From an uncultured Nodularia sp. (GTDB lineage Bacteria > Cyanobacteriota > Cyanobacteriia > Cyanobacteriales > Nostocaceae), in NCBI GenBank assembly GCA_903911355.1, contig CAIWDD010000059.1, positions 1 through 64,000 of the forward strand: a stretch of DNA of 64,000 nucleotides, read 5' to 3'. Of this stretch, positions 54,459 to 64,000 are shown in pieces. The position numbers were made by a program, and so were the translations under genes. The notes beneath the pieces are model-generated. The model was not told where the DNA came from. It saw only the letters and a list, made by a program, of their open reading frames with translations, and ran no database searches. The stretch's first letter is position 1; the number at the start of each line of letters is the position of its first letter.

Positions 54459-57437
54459 GTGGTATTACAAGCCCAAACCAGCACCTACGAAGCTAAAACT
54501 CAAGAAGTTGCTCGACAGCTTCTGGTCGCTACCCAAGAAAATCGCTCGTTTTTAGGTTCCCTACGCGATCAGATGCGCTGGGATGATAAGCTGCTAGCCT
54601 GGGCAATGAGTAATCCCGGTTTAAGGGTACAATTGTTTCGTTTTATCGACACATTACCCGCTTTACATAGTAAATCAGAAATTGCCGCACATTTGCAAGA
54701 ATATTTAGGGGCAGAATCTGTAGAATTACCTTCAGCCCTCAAGGGGATGTTGAATTTTGCTCACCCTGATTCTATGCCGGGACAAGTTGCAGCGACAACT
54801 GTTTCTACAGCTGTGGAAACTTTAGCCCATAAATATATTTCTGGGGAGAATATTAAACAGGTTATCAAAACAGTTGAACGACTGCGAAAAGAAAAAATGG
54901 CTTTCACCATTGATTTACTCGGTGAAGCGGTCATTACTGAAACTGAAGCCCAGTCTTATCTAGAACGCTATCTAGAATTGATGCAACAACTAATAGAAGC
55001 ATCAAAGAATTGGGGGGTAATTCCGGCTATTGATGAAGCTGATGGCGATGTAATACCACAAGTTCAGGTCTCTGTCAAGTTGACAGCGTTTTATTCCCAA
55101 TTTGATCCTTTAGACCCTCAAGGAAGTGAGGAGAAAGTTAGCGATCGCATTCGGATTTTATTACGTCGGGCGCAAGAGTTAGGGGCATCTGTGCATTTTG
55201 ACATGGAACAGTACGCCTACAAAGATTTAACTTTAACTATTCTGCAAAAATTACTTTTAGAAGATGAGTTTAGACAACGTACAGATATTGGTGTCACCAT
55301 CCAAGCATATCTGCGTGACAGTCTAGAGGATGGGAAAAAGTTAATTTCTTGGTTACAACAGCGGGGTTATCCCCTGACAGTGCGTTTAGTTAAGGGTGCA
55401 TATTGGGATCAGGAAACTATTAAATCAGAACAAAAACACTGGCCACAGCCAGTTTATAACGATAAAGCCGCCACAGATGCCAATTTTGAAGCCATTACCC
55501 AGCTATTATTAGAAAATCACCAATATCTCTATACTGCTATTGGCAGTCATAATGTGCGATCGCAAGCTCGCGCTATTGCCATAGCTGAAAGTTTAAATGT
55601 CCCCCGTCGTCACTTTGAAATGCAAGTGTTGTATGGGATGGGGGATAAGTTGGCTAAAGCCTTAGTTAATCAAGGTTATCGCGTGCGGGTTTACTGTCCC
55701 TATGGTGAGTTATTACCGGGGATGGCGTATTTAATTCGGCGGTTGTTGGAAAATACAGCTAATAGTTCCTTTTTGCGGCAAAATCTCGAGAATCGCCCCA
55801 TTGAGGAGTTGTTAGCACCCCCAAATGTCGAGTCTGAGGCCAAAGCCCAAAGGCGCAAACAAGAAGGGGGGTTTCTGGGTGCTGCGGATAGGGATTTTGC
55901 ACAGGAGGAGCACAGAAATATGTTTACTGCGGCTTTGGCTGGGGTGCAAGAACAGTTGGGTCGGGTTTATTTACCTTTAGTGAATGGGGAGTATGTGAAT
56001 ACTCAGGAGTTAATTGATTCGGTCAATCCTGCTAATTTTAGCGAGGTAGTAGGTCGGGTTGGTTTAATTAGTGTGGCACAAGCAGAAGAGGCGATGCAAG
56101 CTGCTAAGGCTGCGTTTCCTGGGTGGCGGCAAACACCAGTACCCGAACGTGCTAGGATTGTGAGGAAGGCGGCTGATTTGATGGAGTTACGTCGGTCTGA
56201 GCTTGCAGCTTGGATTGTTTTCGAGGTGGGTAAGGTTGTTAAGGAAGCAGATGCAGAGGTTTCCGAGGCTATAGATTTTTGTCTTTACTATGCTCAAGAG
56301 ATGGAACGCCTTGACAAAGGTGTAAATTATGACGTTGCAGGTGAGACAAATCGTTATATATACCAGCCTAGGGGAATTGCAGTGGTGATTTCTCCCTGGA
56401 ATTTCCCTTTAGCGATCGCCTGTGGAATGACTGTTGCGGCGCTAGTTGCAGGTAATTGTACTCTGCTCAAACCTGCGGAAACCTCCTCTGTAATTACTGC
56501 GAAATTCACAGAAATCTTAGTAGAGGCGGGTATTCCTCAAGGTGTATTCCAATACTTACCAGGTAAAGGCTCCCAAGTAGGTGCTTACTTAGTAAATCAT
56601 CCTGACACTCATATCATCGCCTTTACTGGTTCTCAAGAGGTGGGTTGTCGCATTTATGCAGAAGCAGCTACCCTGAAACCAGGACAAAAGCACATGAAGC
56701 GAGTAATCGCCGAAATGGGGGGGAAGAATGCAATTATTGTGGACGAAAGCGCTGATTTAGATCAAGCTGTTGTGGGGGTAGTACAGTCAGCATTTGGTTA
56801 CAGTGGACAAAAATGTTCTGCCTGTTCCCGGGTAATTGTACTCGAACCGATATATGATACTTTTGTCCAGAGGTTAGTAGCAGCGACAAAATCCCTCAAT
56901 ATTGGAGCAACAGAGTTACCTAGTACCCAAGTTGGACCGGTAATTGATGCTCAAGCTCGCGATCGCATTTTGGCATATATTGCCACAGGTAAGACACAAG
57001 CCCAAGTCGCCTTGGAAATGACCGCACCTACACAGGGGTATTATATCGGTCCAGTCATTTTTAGTGAAGTACCACCCGATGCCACCATCGCCCAACAAGA
57101 GATATTTGGTCCAGTCCTGGCGGTAATCAAAGTCAAAGATTTTACTCAAGCTTTAGCAGTGGCTAACAGTACCAACTACGCCCTCACAGGGGGACTATAT
57201 TCTAGAACACCCTCCCACATTCAACAAGCACAGACAGACCTGGAAGTAGGAAATATCTACATTAACCGTAATATTACAGGTGCAATAGTCGCCAGACAAC
57301 CCTTTGGGGGTTTTAAACTTTCGGGGGTAGGTTCCAAAGCTGGAGGGCCTGATTATCTGCTGCAATTCCTAGAACCGCGGACAGTGACAGAAAACATTCA
57401 ACGCCAAGGGTTTGCACCCATCCCCGGCGCTGAATAA
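54459..57437 (+). CDS. putA: Bifunctional proline dehydrogenase / pyrroline-5-carboxylate dehydrogenase
   Basis: About 992 residues. Oxidises proline to P5C with FAD and then to glutamate with NAD. Proline-dehydrogenase barrel about 110-430 (DLLGEAVITETEAQSYLERY, VSVKLTAFYSQF, VRLVKGAYWDQE, RRHFEMQVLYGMGDKLAKAL). Aldehyde-dehydrogenase part about 510-970 (VVISPWNFPLAIACGMTVAA, FTGSQEVGCRIY, catalytic Cys in GYSGQKCSACSR). No DNA-binding domain. GTG at 54459 is preferred because AGGAG lies seven bases upstream; a TTG at 54438 is possible. Likely for use of proline as carbon and nitrogen source. Confidence 0.95.
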   Translation: MVLQAQTSTYEAKTQEVARQLLVATQENRSFLGSLRDQMRWDDKLLAWAMSNPGLRVQLFRFIDTLPALHSKSEIAAHLQEYLGAESVELPSALKGMLNFAHPDSMPGQVAATTVSTAVETLAHKYISGENIKQVIKTVERLRKEKMAFTIDLLGEAVITETEAQSYLERYLELMQQLIEASKNWGVIPAIDEADGDVIPQVQVSVKLTAFYSQFDPLDPQGSEEKVSDRIRILLRRAQELGASVHFDMEQYAYKDLTLTILQKLLLEDEFRQRTDIGVTIQAYLRDSLEDGKKLISWLQQRGYPLTVRLVKGAYWDQETIKSEQKHWPQPVYNDKAATDANFEAITQLLLENHQYLYTAIGSHNVRSQARAIAIAESLNVPRRHFEMQVLYGMGDKLAKALVNQGYRVRVYCPYGELLPGMAYLIRRLLENTANSSFLRQNLENRPIEELLAPPNVESEAKAQRRKQEGGFLGAADRDFAQEEHRNMFTAALAGVQEQLGRVYLPLVNGEYVNTQELIDSVNPANFSEVVGRVGLISVAQAEEAMQAAKAAFPGWRQTPVPERARIVRKAADLMELRRSELAAWIVFEVGKVVKEADAEVSEAIDFCLYYAQEMERLDKGVNYDVAGETNRYIYQPRGIAVVISPWNFPLAIACGMTVAALVAGNCTLLKPAETSSVITAKFTEILVEAGIPQGVFQYLPGKGSQVGAYLVNHPDTHIIAFTGSQEVGCRIYAEAATLKPGQKHMKRVIAEMGGKNAIIVDESADLDQAVVGVVQSAFGYSGQKCSACSRVIVLEPIYDTFVQRLVAATKSLNIGATELPSTQVGPVIDAQARDRILAYIATGKTQAQVALEMTAPTQGYYIGPVIFSEVPPDATIAQQEIFGPVLAVIKVKDFTQALAVANSTNYALTGGLYSRTPSHIQQAQTDLEVGNIYINRNITGAIVARQPFGGFKLSGVGSKAGGPDYLLQFLEPRTVTENIQRQGFAPIPGAE

Positions 57438-57532
57438 AAAAATCAAACATTATCTTTGTTGATCTGTGTCTATCTGTGGTTCAAAACTCCGCAGTGCAAA
57501 ATTGAAACCACACAGACACACCAAAAACCTTC

Positions 57533-57913
57533 CTAAAACTTCAAACCCCAACCCGCAACAGCCAAAATACCCCAACCAATAATGAAAGCCACACCACCCA
57601 GGGGGGTGATTGCGCCGAGCTTGTTCAAACCAGTTACACTCAGGGCGTACAAGCTCCCAGAAAAAATGCCAATGCCAATGATAAATAACCACCCACTAGC
57701 TACTAACATGGGTTGAGGTGATGCTGTACGACTAATTAGTAAGGCTGTTAACAAAAGTGCCAAAGCGTGGTACATTTGATAACGGGCGGCTGTATCGAAA
57801 ATTTCCAGCGATCGCTCACTGATTTTACCTCGCAAAGCATGAGCAGCGAAAGCACCTGCGGCTACGGATAAACCACCTAAAACAGCAGCTAGGCTGACAA
57901 AAACTTGTGCCAT
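57533..57913 (-). CDS. DUF423 small membrane protein
   Basis: A 126-residue protein with four hydrophobic segments (AAVLGGLSVAAGAFAAHALR, ALALLLTALLI, LFIIGIGIFSGSLYAL, GGVAFIIGWGILAVAGW). The HALR and TARYQMYHAL-like motifs (DTAARYQMYHALALL) and SLY identify the DUF423/YgdD family. It is an inner-membrane protein of unknown function. Probably co-transcribed with the upstream gene, 18 bp away. Confidence 0.9.
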   Translation of the reverse strand: MAQVFVSLAAVLGGLSVAAGAFAAHALRGKISERSLEIFDTAARYQMYHALALLLTALLISRTASPQPMLVASGWLFIIGIGIFSGSLYALSVTGLNKLGAITPLGGVAFIIGWGILAVAGWGLKF

Positions 57914-57931
57914 TGCTAATGATGATTGATT

Positions 57932-58420
57932 CTAGATCTCAAAATGATATGATACTCCCCCTGTTTCACTGACCTGAAAATCCCCATTGAATTCTTTAGC
58001 TTTCATATCTAAGTACTCTCTAGCTGTAGCTGCTGGTAGTTGACAATTCATCGCCAAGCCTAAAACAGTGACGCGCCCGTTATCTTCTTGTAGCATTTGA
58101 TAAAAAGTGGATTGTAGGCGATCGCTTATTTCTTGTTGTAGTGCTTTTTGCTCATTTTTGCTCTGACGATATAACCCCAAGCTCAACCAACCGCCTAACA
58201 CCATTGTGGGGATACCAAAGATCATCCCATTTCTGGCGGTATTATCCAGGTAATAAACAGCAGGTTGATTAATAAAATCCTTGACTAAAGCCTGATCATA
58301 TGCTGTGGAAATCGGCTTCAGGATAGATTTTTTCTCAAGGGTTGCTGAAACTGATAGTGTCAAAAACATGAATCCCAGTGTCAATAACCAACCCGCAGCC
58401 AGTTTTTCAGCAGTCTTCAT
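57932..58420 (-). CDS. Membrane protein with C-terminal winged-helix-like domain
   Basis: A 162-residue protein. Two membrane segments (about 9-27 and 66-84), then a cytoplasmic domain from about residue 100 (STFYQMLQEDNGRVTVLGLA, ending GDFQVSETGGVSYHFEI). This last domain lines up with the N-terminal domain of the 441-residue protein at 15233 (GYRVTVGDVSS ... GHLQVAETGDIVYLFP), so both belong to one uncharacterised cyanobacterial group. Function unknown. It precedes the DUF423 gene on the same strand. Confidence 0.7.
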   Translation of the reverse strand: MKTAEKLAAGWLLTLGFMFLTLSVSATLEKKSILKPISTAYDQALVKDFINQPAVYYLDNTARNGMIFGIPTMVLGGWLSLGLYRQSKNEQKALQQEISDRLQSTFYQMLQEDNGRVTVLGLAMNCQLPAATAREYLDMKAKEFNGDFQVSETGGVSYHFEI

Positions 58421-58561
58421 AGTGTCACATCAGATTTTAAACTTTGCTTGCGATTCTAGCTTGAGTTGTCAAAAGCTTCCAGGGTCTTCAAGTCGGGTGG
58501 GTGAGACCAGGTTCACCCACCATAATCCTGAAAACAGCAGTTCAGGTAAAATCTGTCTATT

Positions 58562-59248
58562 TTATTTCCGGGTTGCTTCTAGCAGACGGGAGTAATAAAA
58601 ACGAGTTTTAGTCATAGCTTGGCGTTTAATTGCAAAGCCGTTATTTTCCAGGATTTTCACCACATCAGTCTCACGGTGGAGATAAGCGCGAGTTGCTTTA
58701 CTCGGTCCAGGAAAGAAACTACCAATTTTCTTGAGTATACTTAAAGCACAGGTTTTCGGCGCAAAACTGATAATTATTCTTGACTGTGCTAAAGAACAAA
58801 GATGAGAAATCATTTCATCGGCCTTTTCTTGGGGGTAGTGAATCAGAACATCCAAGCAAATCACAGTGTGGTAACTACCACTCAATGATTCTAAATCCTG
58901 AACAGCGAAAGTAGTATTTTCGGCATTTTCCAAAGTGGCCAAGGCTCTATCCTTAGCTTCCGTGACCATTTTCTCAGAAATATCGCTGGCGTATATCTTA
59001 GCACCATTCTTTGCTAAGGGGATGCTGAGACTACCTACCCCACAACCAGCATCGCAGATTGATAACTCTGATAAATTCCCATCATCTTTGAGCCAGCTAA
59101 TAACTGTATCTACGGTTTGCTGGTGTCCATTGCGAATATCTAACTGGACTTTATTAACTTCCCCATCCCCGTAAATGCGTCGCCACCGGTCAAAGCCTGT
59201 AGAATTAAAATACTCACGAACAATGGTTTTATCGTCAGCTACGTTCAT
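58562..59248 (-). CDS. chlM: Magnesium protoporphyrin IX methyltransferase
   Basis: A 228-residue enzyme that methylates the 13-propionate of Mg-protoporphyrin IX in chlorophyll synthesis, at the membrane. Motif I ICDAGCGVGSLSIPLA, motif II IYASDISEKMV, TVICLDVLIHYPQEKADEMI and the C-terminal RAYLHRETDV. Start and length agree with the family (VREYFNSTGFDRWRRIYGDG). Single-gene unit with its own upstream region. Confidence 0.95.
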   Translation of the reverse strand: MNVADDKTIVREYFNSTGFDRWRRIYGDGEVNKVQLDIRNGHQQTVDTVISWLKDDGNLSELSICDAGCGVGSLSIPLAKNGAKIYASDISEKMVTEAKDRALATLENAENTTFAVQDLESLSGSYHTVICLDVLIHYPQEKADEMISHLCSLAQSRIIISFAPKTCALSILKKIGSFFPGPSKATRAYLHRETDVVKILENNGFAIKRQAMTKTRFYYSRLLEATRK

Positions 59249-59670
59249 AAAGTTAAATCTTTAAGTGTTCCCAATCTTTAAAATTATCATTAATAGCAAC
59301 TTCTAGAATACTCTACAATATTTTCATATAAGTTCTTTGTGTCCTGTCAGACAAAGTAACTAGAGATGATAGCTGATTTGGCTGGTGGTGGAGATTCAGG
59401 ATATGAGAATTTTTGCCTACCTCCCCACAAACACCCTGAAGATTAGCGCCAGGAACAATTTATATGTTTTTCCCGTGACACTTGTGTATTGATTAATCAT
59501 CTGCCCACAGGAATAATGCCTTGTTTTTTGTCTTTTTTTAGATTAAGATATAATCATACAATATAATTGCACCCATCACTACATTCAAAAACAGATTTTT
59601 TTATGAGATTTTTAAATATCTGTATACAGTATACATAATTGATTTACTCATTTAGCTTTATTGATTAGCA
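59249..59670. other. Intergenic region between chlM and the antiporter
   Basis: A 422-bp AT-rich gap between divergent genes; it must hold both promoters. No small gene or clear repeat is seen. ACTTTGT-like words (59335-59360) make a weak inverted repeat only. Confidence 0.5.
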
Positions 59671-61752
59671 ATGACATCAAATTTTATAACTGACAGTCCT
59701 ATTATTCAATTTACAATTCTGCTGACAGTAATTTTTACAGTTCCGCCTATATTTGAGCGACTGCGAATACCTGGACTAGTAGGTTTGCTGGTAGCTGGTG
59801 TATTGTTAGGACAAAATGGGCTAAAATTCTTAGATTCCGATTCAGAAACCGTTAACTTACTCTCGGATATCGGCAAAGTTTACTTAATGTTTGTCGCAGG
59901 TTTGGAAATTGATTTAGAACAATTTCGCAAAACTAAAAATCGCTCAATTGTCTTTGGAATATTAACATTTTTAGTACCCTTAATTTCTGGTATCTTAGTC
60001 GGGAGATTTTTTAACTTTAGTTGGAATGCTTCTGTACTGATTGGTTCTTTACTCGCCTCCCATACCCTCTTAGCTTATCCCATTGTTAGCCGTCTAGGAG
60101 TGGTGATGAATGAAGCAGTCACAGTCACAGTAGGGGCGACAATTTTCACTGACACAGCTGCTTTATTAGTATTAGCAATTTGCGTAGGAATTCATGGGGG
60201 AGAATTTTCTACTCTGAGCTTAATAACCCTATTAGGTGGACTAGCAATTTACTCTGTGATTGTCCTCTTTGGTTTTGATTGGGCTGGTAAAGAATTTTTT
60301 CGCCGTTCTGGAGATGAACAAAGTAATCAATTTCTCTTCATATTATTAGCTTTATTTCTCGCATCTGTAGGAGCGCAGATAGTGGGAGTTGAAAAAATTG
60401 TAGGTGCATTTTTAGCAGGTTTAGCAGTCAATGATGTTGTAGGACGTAGCCCCGTTAAAGAAAAAATTGAGTTTATTGGTAGCGTCCTATTTATCCCTTG
60501 TTTTTTTGTAGATATGGGACTGTTAATTAATATTCCCGCCTTTATCAAAACTCTCGGTTCTATTTGGTTAACATTAGTAATTGTCACAGCTTTAATTTTC
60601 AGCAAATTTATAGCGGCATTTTTGACCAAATTAATCTACCGCTACAGTAATGTACAAATGCTGACAATGTGGTCATTGTCATTACCACAAGTAGCCGCCA
60701 CCTTAGCAGCATCCTTGGTTGCTTATCAAGCCTTAAACCCTGCTGGTGAAAGGCTCATTAGTGAAGGTGTCTTAAATAGTATAATTGTCCTCATGGTAGT
60801 TACTTCAATTGTGGCACCATTAATTACCGCTCGATTTGCAGCTTTATTACAAGTACCCCAAACCGACTTTGAAACAGAAAGTTTAGCAACTTGGTGGGAA
60901 CATCATGAGGGACAACCCCTAGAACCAACTCAGCATCCATTCACCGTAGTAGTACCAATACATAACTCCCGCATCCAACGCTACTTAATTGAAATGGCGG
61001 CTTTAATAGCTCAACATCAGTCTGGAATAATTTTACCATTAGCTATTAATAAAGCCCATGTTCACATGGATGACCCCCAATTAGGAATATCACTAGAGCA
61101 AAGTCAGCAAAGGTTGAAACTAGCTGAGGAAATTAGCGCCGAGTTTAATGTTCAGGTTTCTACAGCAGTTCGCATTGATGATGATATAGCTTTAGCAATT
61201 AGTCGCACCAGTCGAGAACAAAATGCTAATTTAGTCGTGATGGGTTGGTCTCGCACCACAGGTTTACGTGCCAGATTATTTGGTAATGTTATTGATAGTG
61301 TTTTCTGGTCTTCTCACTGTCCAGTCGCGGTAGCTCGTCTGGTAAAAAGTCCGAAAACAATTGAGAGAATTATTGTCCCTATTGGAGACTTAAGACCTCA
61401 AACTATCAGCGCTTGGAAGTTTGCAGAAATGTTGGCTGATGTGAATCAGTCGGAGGTTGTACTATTACACGTCTCTAACAGCAAAACCCCTACCAATTTA
61501 GTAGAACAATTCACAACTCAATTAACTGAAATTGTCTCTAAAAGTCACTTAAAGGTAAATACACATATCCGAACTATTGTAGATGATGATGTTGCTCAAA
61601 CTATAGTCAGGGAAGCCCAGGGATTTGATTTAGCTGTGTTACGCTCCGTACGTTATCGTACCACAGGGGGATTAGCTGTTAGTCAAGTCACAACTCAGGT
61701 AATTGAAGAGTTAACTGGTTCTATTGTGTTATTGGGTGAAGCTCATCTTTGA
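59671..61752 (+). CDS. CPA2-type cation/proton antiporter with two Usp domains
   Basis: A 693-residue protein. Residues about 10-395 hold 12-13 membrane segments of the Kef/NhaP-like CPA2 family (GLVGLLVAGVLLGQNGLKFL, VGATIFTDTAALLVLAICVG with the Asp of the transport core, VGAFLAGLAVNDVVG). The cytoplasmic tail has two universal-stress-type domains: about 425-560 (RTSREQNANLVVMGWSRTTG) and 570-690 (IERIIVPIGDLRPQTISAWK). It probably exchanges Na+ or K+ for H+. The Usp part may sense nucleotide. It ends convergently 19 bp before nagA. Confidence 0.92.
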   Translation: MTSNFITDSPIIQFTILLTVIFTVPPIFERLRIPGLVGLLVAGVLLGQNGLKFLDSDSETVNLLSDIGKVYLMFVAGLEIDLEQFRKTKNRSIVFGILTFLVPLISGILVGRFFNFSWNASVLIGSLLASHTLLAYPIVSRLGVVMNEAVTVTVGATIFTDTAALLVLAICVGIHGGEFSTLSLITLLGGLAIYSVIVLFGFDWAGKEFFRRSGDEQSNQFLFILLALFLASVGAQIVGVEKIVGAFLAGLAVNDVVGRSPVKEKIEFIGSVLFIPCFFVDMGLLINIPAFIKTLGSIWLTLVIVTALIFSKFIAAFLTKLIYRYSNVQMLTMWSLSLPQVAATLAASLVAYQALNPAGERLISEGVLNSIIVLMVVTSIVAPLITARFAALLQVPQTDFETESLATWWEHHEGQPLEPTQHPFTVVVPIHNSRIQRYLIEMAALIAQHQSGIILPLAINKAHVHMDDPQLGISLEQSQQRLKLAEEISAEFNVQVSTAVRIDDDIALAISRTSREQNANLVVMGWSRTTGLRARLFGNVIDSVFWSSHCPVAVARLVKSPKTIERIIVPIGDLRPQTISAWKFAEMLADVNQSEVVLLHVSNSKTPTNLVEQFTTQLTEIVSKSHLKVNTHIRTIVDDDVAQTIVREAQGFDLAVLRSVRYRTTGGLAVSQVTTQVIEELTGSIVLLGEAHL

Positions 61753-61771
61753 TTTCGGATCTGTCAACAAT

Positions 61772-62929
61772 TCATAATCTTTCCCAAGTTAGTTCTTTGG
61801 TAATTTCATCCCAACGCCAACGTAACAAACCAGTTTTGGGGTGGGAAATTATTCCCGGTAAATTCATAGCTTGTCTGGGTGCATTAGTAGCTAGGGCGAT
61901 CGCACCTCCCACATCACAAATTCCCCACTTCACCAAGTTTTGCACTCCCACCAACAAGGGTAAAGTTGTCCCGGATAAAGTCCCATCTGCTAACCTTGCT
62001 GTACCGTTTTTCACTTCTATTTCCCTACTGTCCCAAGGATACACCCCATCGGGTAACCCTAGGGGTGCGAGGGCATCACTGACTAAAAATAGTCCTTGGT
62101 GGTTGGCGCGCAGGACAATATCTAACATCATGGGTGTAATGTGTTCACCATCAGCAATAAAACCACACATGACATGAGGATGGGTAATCGCAGCACCTAG
62201 TAACCCCGGTTCCCGGTGGTGTAATGGGGGCATAGCGTTAAAAGCATGGGTTACCATGGTCGCCCCTTGGTTAAACGCCGCCTCTGCTTGGGCTGCTGTC
62301 GCCAGGGAATGCCCTAAACTGACAATTATCCCCAAAGAACGCAAATATGGTATTACTTCCCCTGTAATGTCTAATTCTGGGGCTAAGGTGATCACTTTGA
62401 CAATCTGGGCATAATCCCCCAAAACTCTTTTGACTTGCTCAATTGTCAGCGGTAGTAAATATTCTTGTGGGTGTGCGCCCCGCTTGTGGTGGTTTAAAAA
62501 TGGACCCTCTAAATGTACTCCTAGAATCTTCGCACCTACCCTGGGAGTGGTGCTAAAATCGGCAATTATCCCCAGCGATCGCTGTATCTTTTCTATTGAG
62601 GTAGTAACTAAAGTTGGTAAATAGGCATCTATGCCCATATCCTCTAAAAAAATGGATATTTTCGGCAACAGATGGGAATTATCACCGGTTAACTCTGGAA
62701 AAGCTAAACCTAAAGCACCATTAATCTGTAAATCAACACCACCTAAAGAAATCCAATCACCAGCGACATCTAGTGAAGACCCACAACTAGAAAATGCTGG
62801 ACTCATAGGGGTAATTTCCTCAACTACCCCTTGATGGTTAACACAGATGCGCTGTAAACCTTCATAACCAGGGACTCGCGCATTGATTATATTCTCTACC
62901 TCTGGTGGTAAAAATTTATCTGTGTTCAT
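61772..62929 (-). CDS. nagA: N-acetylglucosamine-6-phosphate deacetylase
   Basis: A 385-residue amidohydrolase that removes acetate from GlcNAc-6-P in amino-sugar and cell-wall recycling. Motifs: LGVHLEGPFLNHHKRGAHP (metal-binding Glu), LGHSLATAAQAEAAFNQGA, VTHAFNAMPPLHHREPG, IADGEHI and LVSDAL containing the catalytic Asp. Full length; no nagB next to it. A fragment of the MITE-like family lies just upstream. Confidence 0.94.
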   Translation of the reverse strand: MNTDKFLPPEVENIINARVPGYEGLQRICVNHQGVVEEITPMSPAFSSCGSSLDVAGDWISLGGVDLQINGALGLAFPELTGDNSHLLPKISIFLEDMGIDAYLPTLVTTSIEKIQRSLGIIADFSTTPRVGAKILGVHLEGPFLNHHKRGAHPQEYLLPLTIEQVKRVLGDYAQIVKVITLAPELDITGEVIPYLRSLGIIVSLGHSLATAAQAEAAFNQGATMVTHAFNAMPPLHHREPGLLGAAITHPHVMCGFIADGEHITPMMLDIVLRANHQGLFLVSDALAPLGLPDGVYPWDSREIEVKNGTARLADGTLSGTTLPLLVGVQNLVKWGICDVGGAIALATNAPRQAMNLPGIISHPKTGLLRWRWDEITKELTWERL

Positions 62930-62940
62930 AATAAGTAAGA

Positions 62941-63044
62941 GGGGGAACAGGGAACAGGGAACAGGGAACAGGGAAGGTGGGGTAAAACAATAGTGGGGTA
63001 AAACAATATTTGATACACTAATGATAACTTTTAAAACATCCTCT
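62941..63044. mobile_element. MITE-like element, left end lost
   Basis: Four GGGAACA heptamers, then GGTGGGGTAAAACAATA (a partial duplication of this word follows), TTTGATACACTAATGATAA and AAACATCCTCT at 63034-63044. The opening terminal repeat and the palindrome are missing. Confidence 0.7.
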
Positions 63045-63085
63045 CAAAGCAATTAATCCCTCACTCAAAATTACCACTGAATTAT

Positions 63086-63595
63086 ATGGCTCCTCTTATT
63101 GGTATTATCATGGGTAGCGATTCCGACTTACCCACCATGAAAGATGCGATCGCAGTTTGTGCCGAATTTGGCATAGAAACTGAAGTGGCGATCGTTTCTG
63201 CCCATCGTACCCCAGAACGCATGGTTGAATATGCCCAAACCGCTCACCCTAGAGGTATTAAAGTAATTATTGCCGGTGCTGGGGGTGCGGCTCATCTTCC
63301 CGGCATGGTAGCATCTTTAACACCATTGCCTGTAATTGGCGTTCCCGTCCCTACCCGGAATTTACAAGGAGTTGATTCCTTATACTCTATCGTACAAATG
63401 CCCGCCGGTATCCCAGTCGCCACAGTAGCCATAGGGAACGCCAAAAACGCCGGACTTTTAGCCGTGCAAATTCTCGCTACTCACCAACCAGAATTACTTG
63501 CTCAGGTTCAAGAGTACCGCCAAAGCCTAACTGCATCAGTCATGGCCAAGCAAGCAAAACTAGAACAATTGGGTTATGAGCAATATTTACAATAA
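63086..63595 (+). CDS. purE: 5-(carboxyamino)imidazole ribonucleotide mutase
   Basis: A 169-residue enzyme of purine synthesis that moves the carboxyl group of N5-CAIR to give CAIR. The family pattern is complete: [56 protein letters not shown] with P-G-x-P, and [10 protein letters not shown]. Typical length for class I PurE. No purK next to it, as usual in cyanobacteria. Confidence 0.97.
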   Translation: MAPLIGIIMGSDSDLPTMKDAIAVCAEFGIETEVAIVSAHRTPERMVEYAQTAHPRGIKVIIAGAGGAAHLPGMVASLTPLPVIGVPVPTRNLQGVDSLYSIVQMPAGIPVATVAIGNAKNAGLLAVQILATHQPELLAQVQEYRQSLTASVMAKQAKLEQLGYEQYLQ

Positions 63596-63774
63596 TCAAC
63601 AACCTACAGCAATTTCCCGGTAAAACCACATTTTTTGATCTCACCCACAGGGGCAGAGGCGTAAAGAGGAAGTTTAATGAGAATTATGTAAGTGTAGCAA
63701 TAACACACTACCAGAGCGTAAACTTGGAAGACAAGTGTGAATAAAACCACTCAAAGCCCGAAGTGAGGAGTTAC

Positions 63775-64000
63775 ATGGTAGGTGAGCAGTTATCTTCTAA
63801 ATTTATCACAATAAAGATAAATTTAGTTTTCAAGTGTCTGGGTCTGACCTTAGGAAGTTTAGCATTTTTAGCAGGGACTAGTCATGCCAGCCTGCCTGAT
63901 GTTCCCCCAGCAGTCACCGGAGAAACAACGTCTGAGTTGGGGGTAATTGCTTCAGAACTGACACAAGAGTCTGCACAGATGCTCTTAGCAGACAGTGTGG
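63775..64000 (+). CDS. Start of an exported protein, cut by the window edge
   Basis: 75 codons visible. ATG at 63775 with GAGGAG five bases upstream. Residues about 15-38 form a signal peptide (LVFKCLGLTLGSLAFLAGTSHAS). The mature part begins LPDVPPAVTGETTSELGVIA and is acidic. The family cannot be told from this part. The gap after purE (63596-63774) shows no other gene. Confidence 0.7.
   Translation, partial: MVGEQLSSKFITIKINLVFKCLGLTLGSLAFLAGTSHASLPDVPPAVTGETTSELGVIASELTQESAQMLLADSV

Noticed and set aside
61749-62177. A 142-codon plus-strand frame starting at the antiporter stop
   Set aside because: Antisense to nagA, with no family resemblance; nagA motifs show the other strand is coding.

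Overview
The window looks like the chromosome of a filamentous, probably heterocyst-forming cyanobacterium (order Nostocales). The evidence is a phycocyanin operon (cpcBACDEF plus three cpcG paralogues), chlM, the carboxysome protein gene ccmP, a COP23-domain protein, many GCGATCGC (HIP1) octamers, and heptamer short tandem repeats of the kind known from Nostoc and Anabaena. The genus cannot be fixed from this sequence.

Layout. Bases 1-5 kb are accessory: a 128-bp duplication, an antitoxin whose toxin partner is deleted, a membrane Ser/Thr kinase with a glycine/isoleucine repeat tail, small unknown genes and a first MITE-like element. Bases 5-27 kb are mostly core: a TPR protein, a DMT transporter, cobU, a SpoU-type rRNA methyltransferase, murA (apparently with an ATT start), an M48 protease, three tRNAs, a SpoIID-like protein, a Wzc-like polysaccharide co-polymerase, phosphoketolase, uvrA and tRNA-Met. 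Bases 26.8-41 kb are a repeat-rich accessory island. It holds a Dam-type methylase that runs into the tRNA-Met gene, a COP23 protein with an in-frame stop, a 1000-residue protein made of two protease-plus-propeller halves, three PD-(D/E)XK-like proteins, an AAA ATPase-nuclease, a DUF499 ATPase, an FAD monooxygenase and a truncated methyltransferase. Bases 41-49.3 kb carry a cluster of three DnaA-box-like nonamers, an RluA-type pseudouridine synthase and the cpc operon. Bases 49.4-50.7 kb hold a decayed restriction-modification pair. From 50.8 kb to the end the genes are mostly core again: a pentapeptide protein coupled to ccmP, a methyltransferase, an SDR enzyme, PutA, DUF423, chlM, a CPA2 antiporter with two Usp domains, nagA, purE and the start of a secreted protein.

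How the parts work together. The cpc operon encodes phycocyanin, its rod and rod-core linkers and the CpcE/CpcF bilin lyase, so it builds one whole antenna rod. CcmP adds a shell pore for the carboxysome. ChlM supplies chlorophyll, and PutA and phosphoketolase serve carbon and nitrogen metabolism.

Dispersed repeats tie the accessory regions together. One is a MITE-like family with TAAGAGGATGTTT ends and an internal TTCCCTG heptamer array, present as three copies with both ends recognisable and several fragments. A second family has arms AGATCCCCGACTTCT/AGAAGTCGGGGATCT. The strongest candidates for something undescribed are the double protease-propeller protein with its degenerate second protease, the nuclease/ATPase island at 32.5-38.1 kb, and the DnaA-box cluster at 41.06-41.13 kb.
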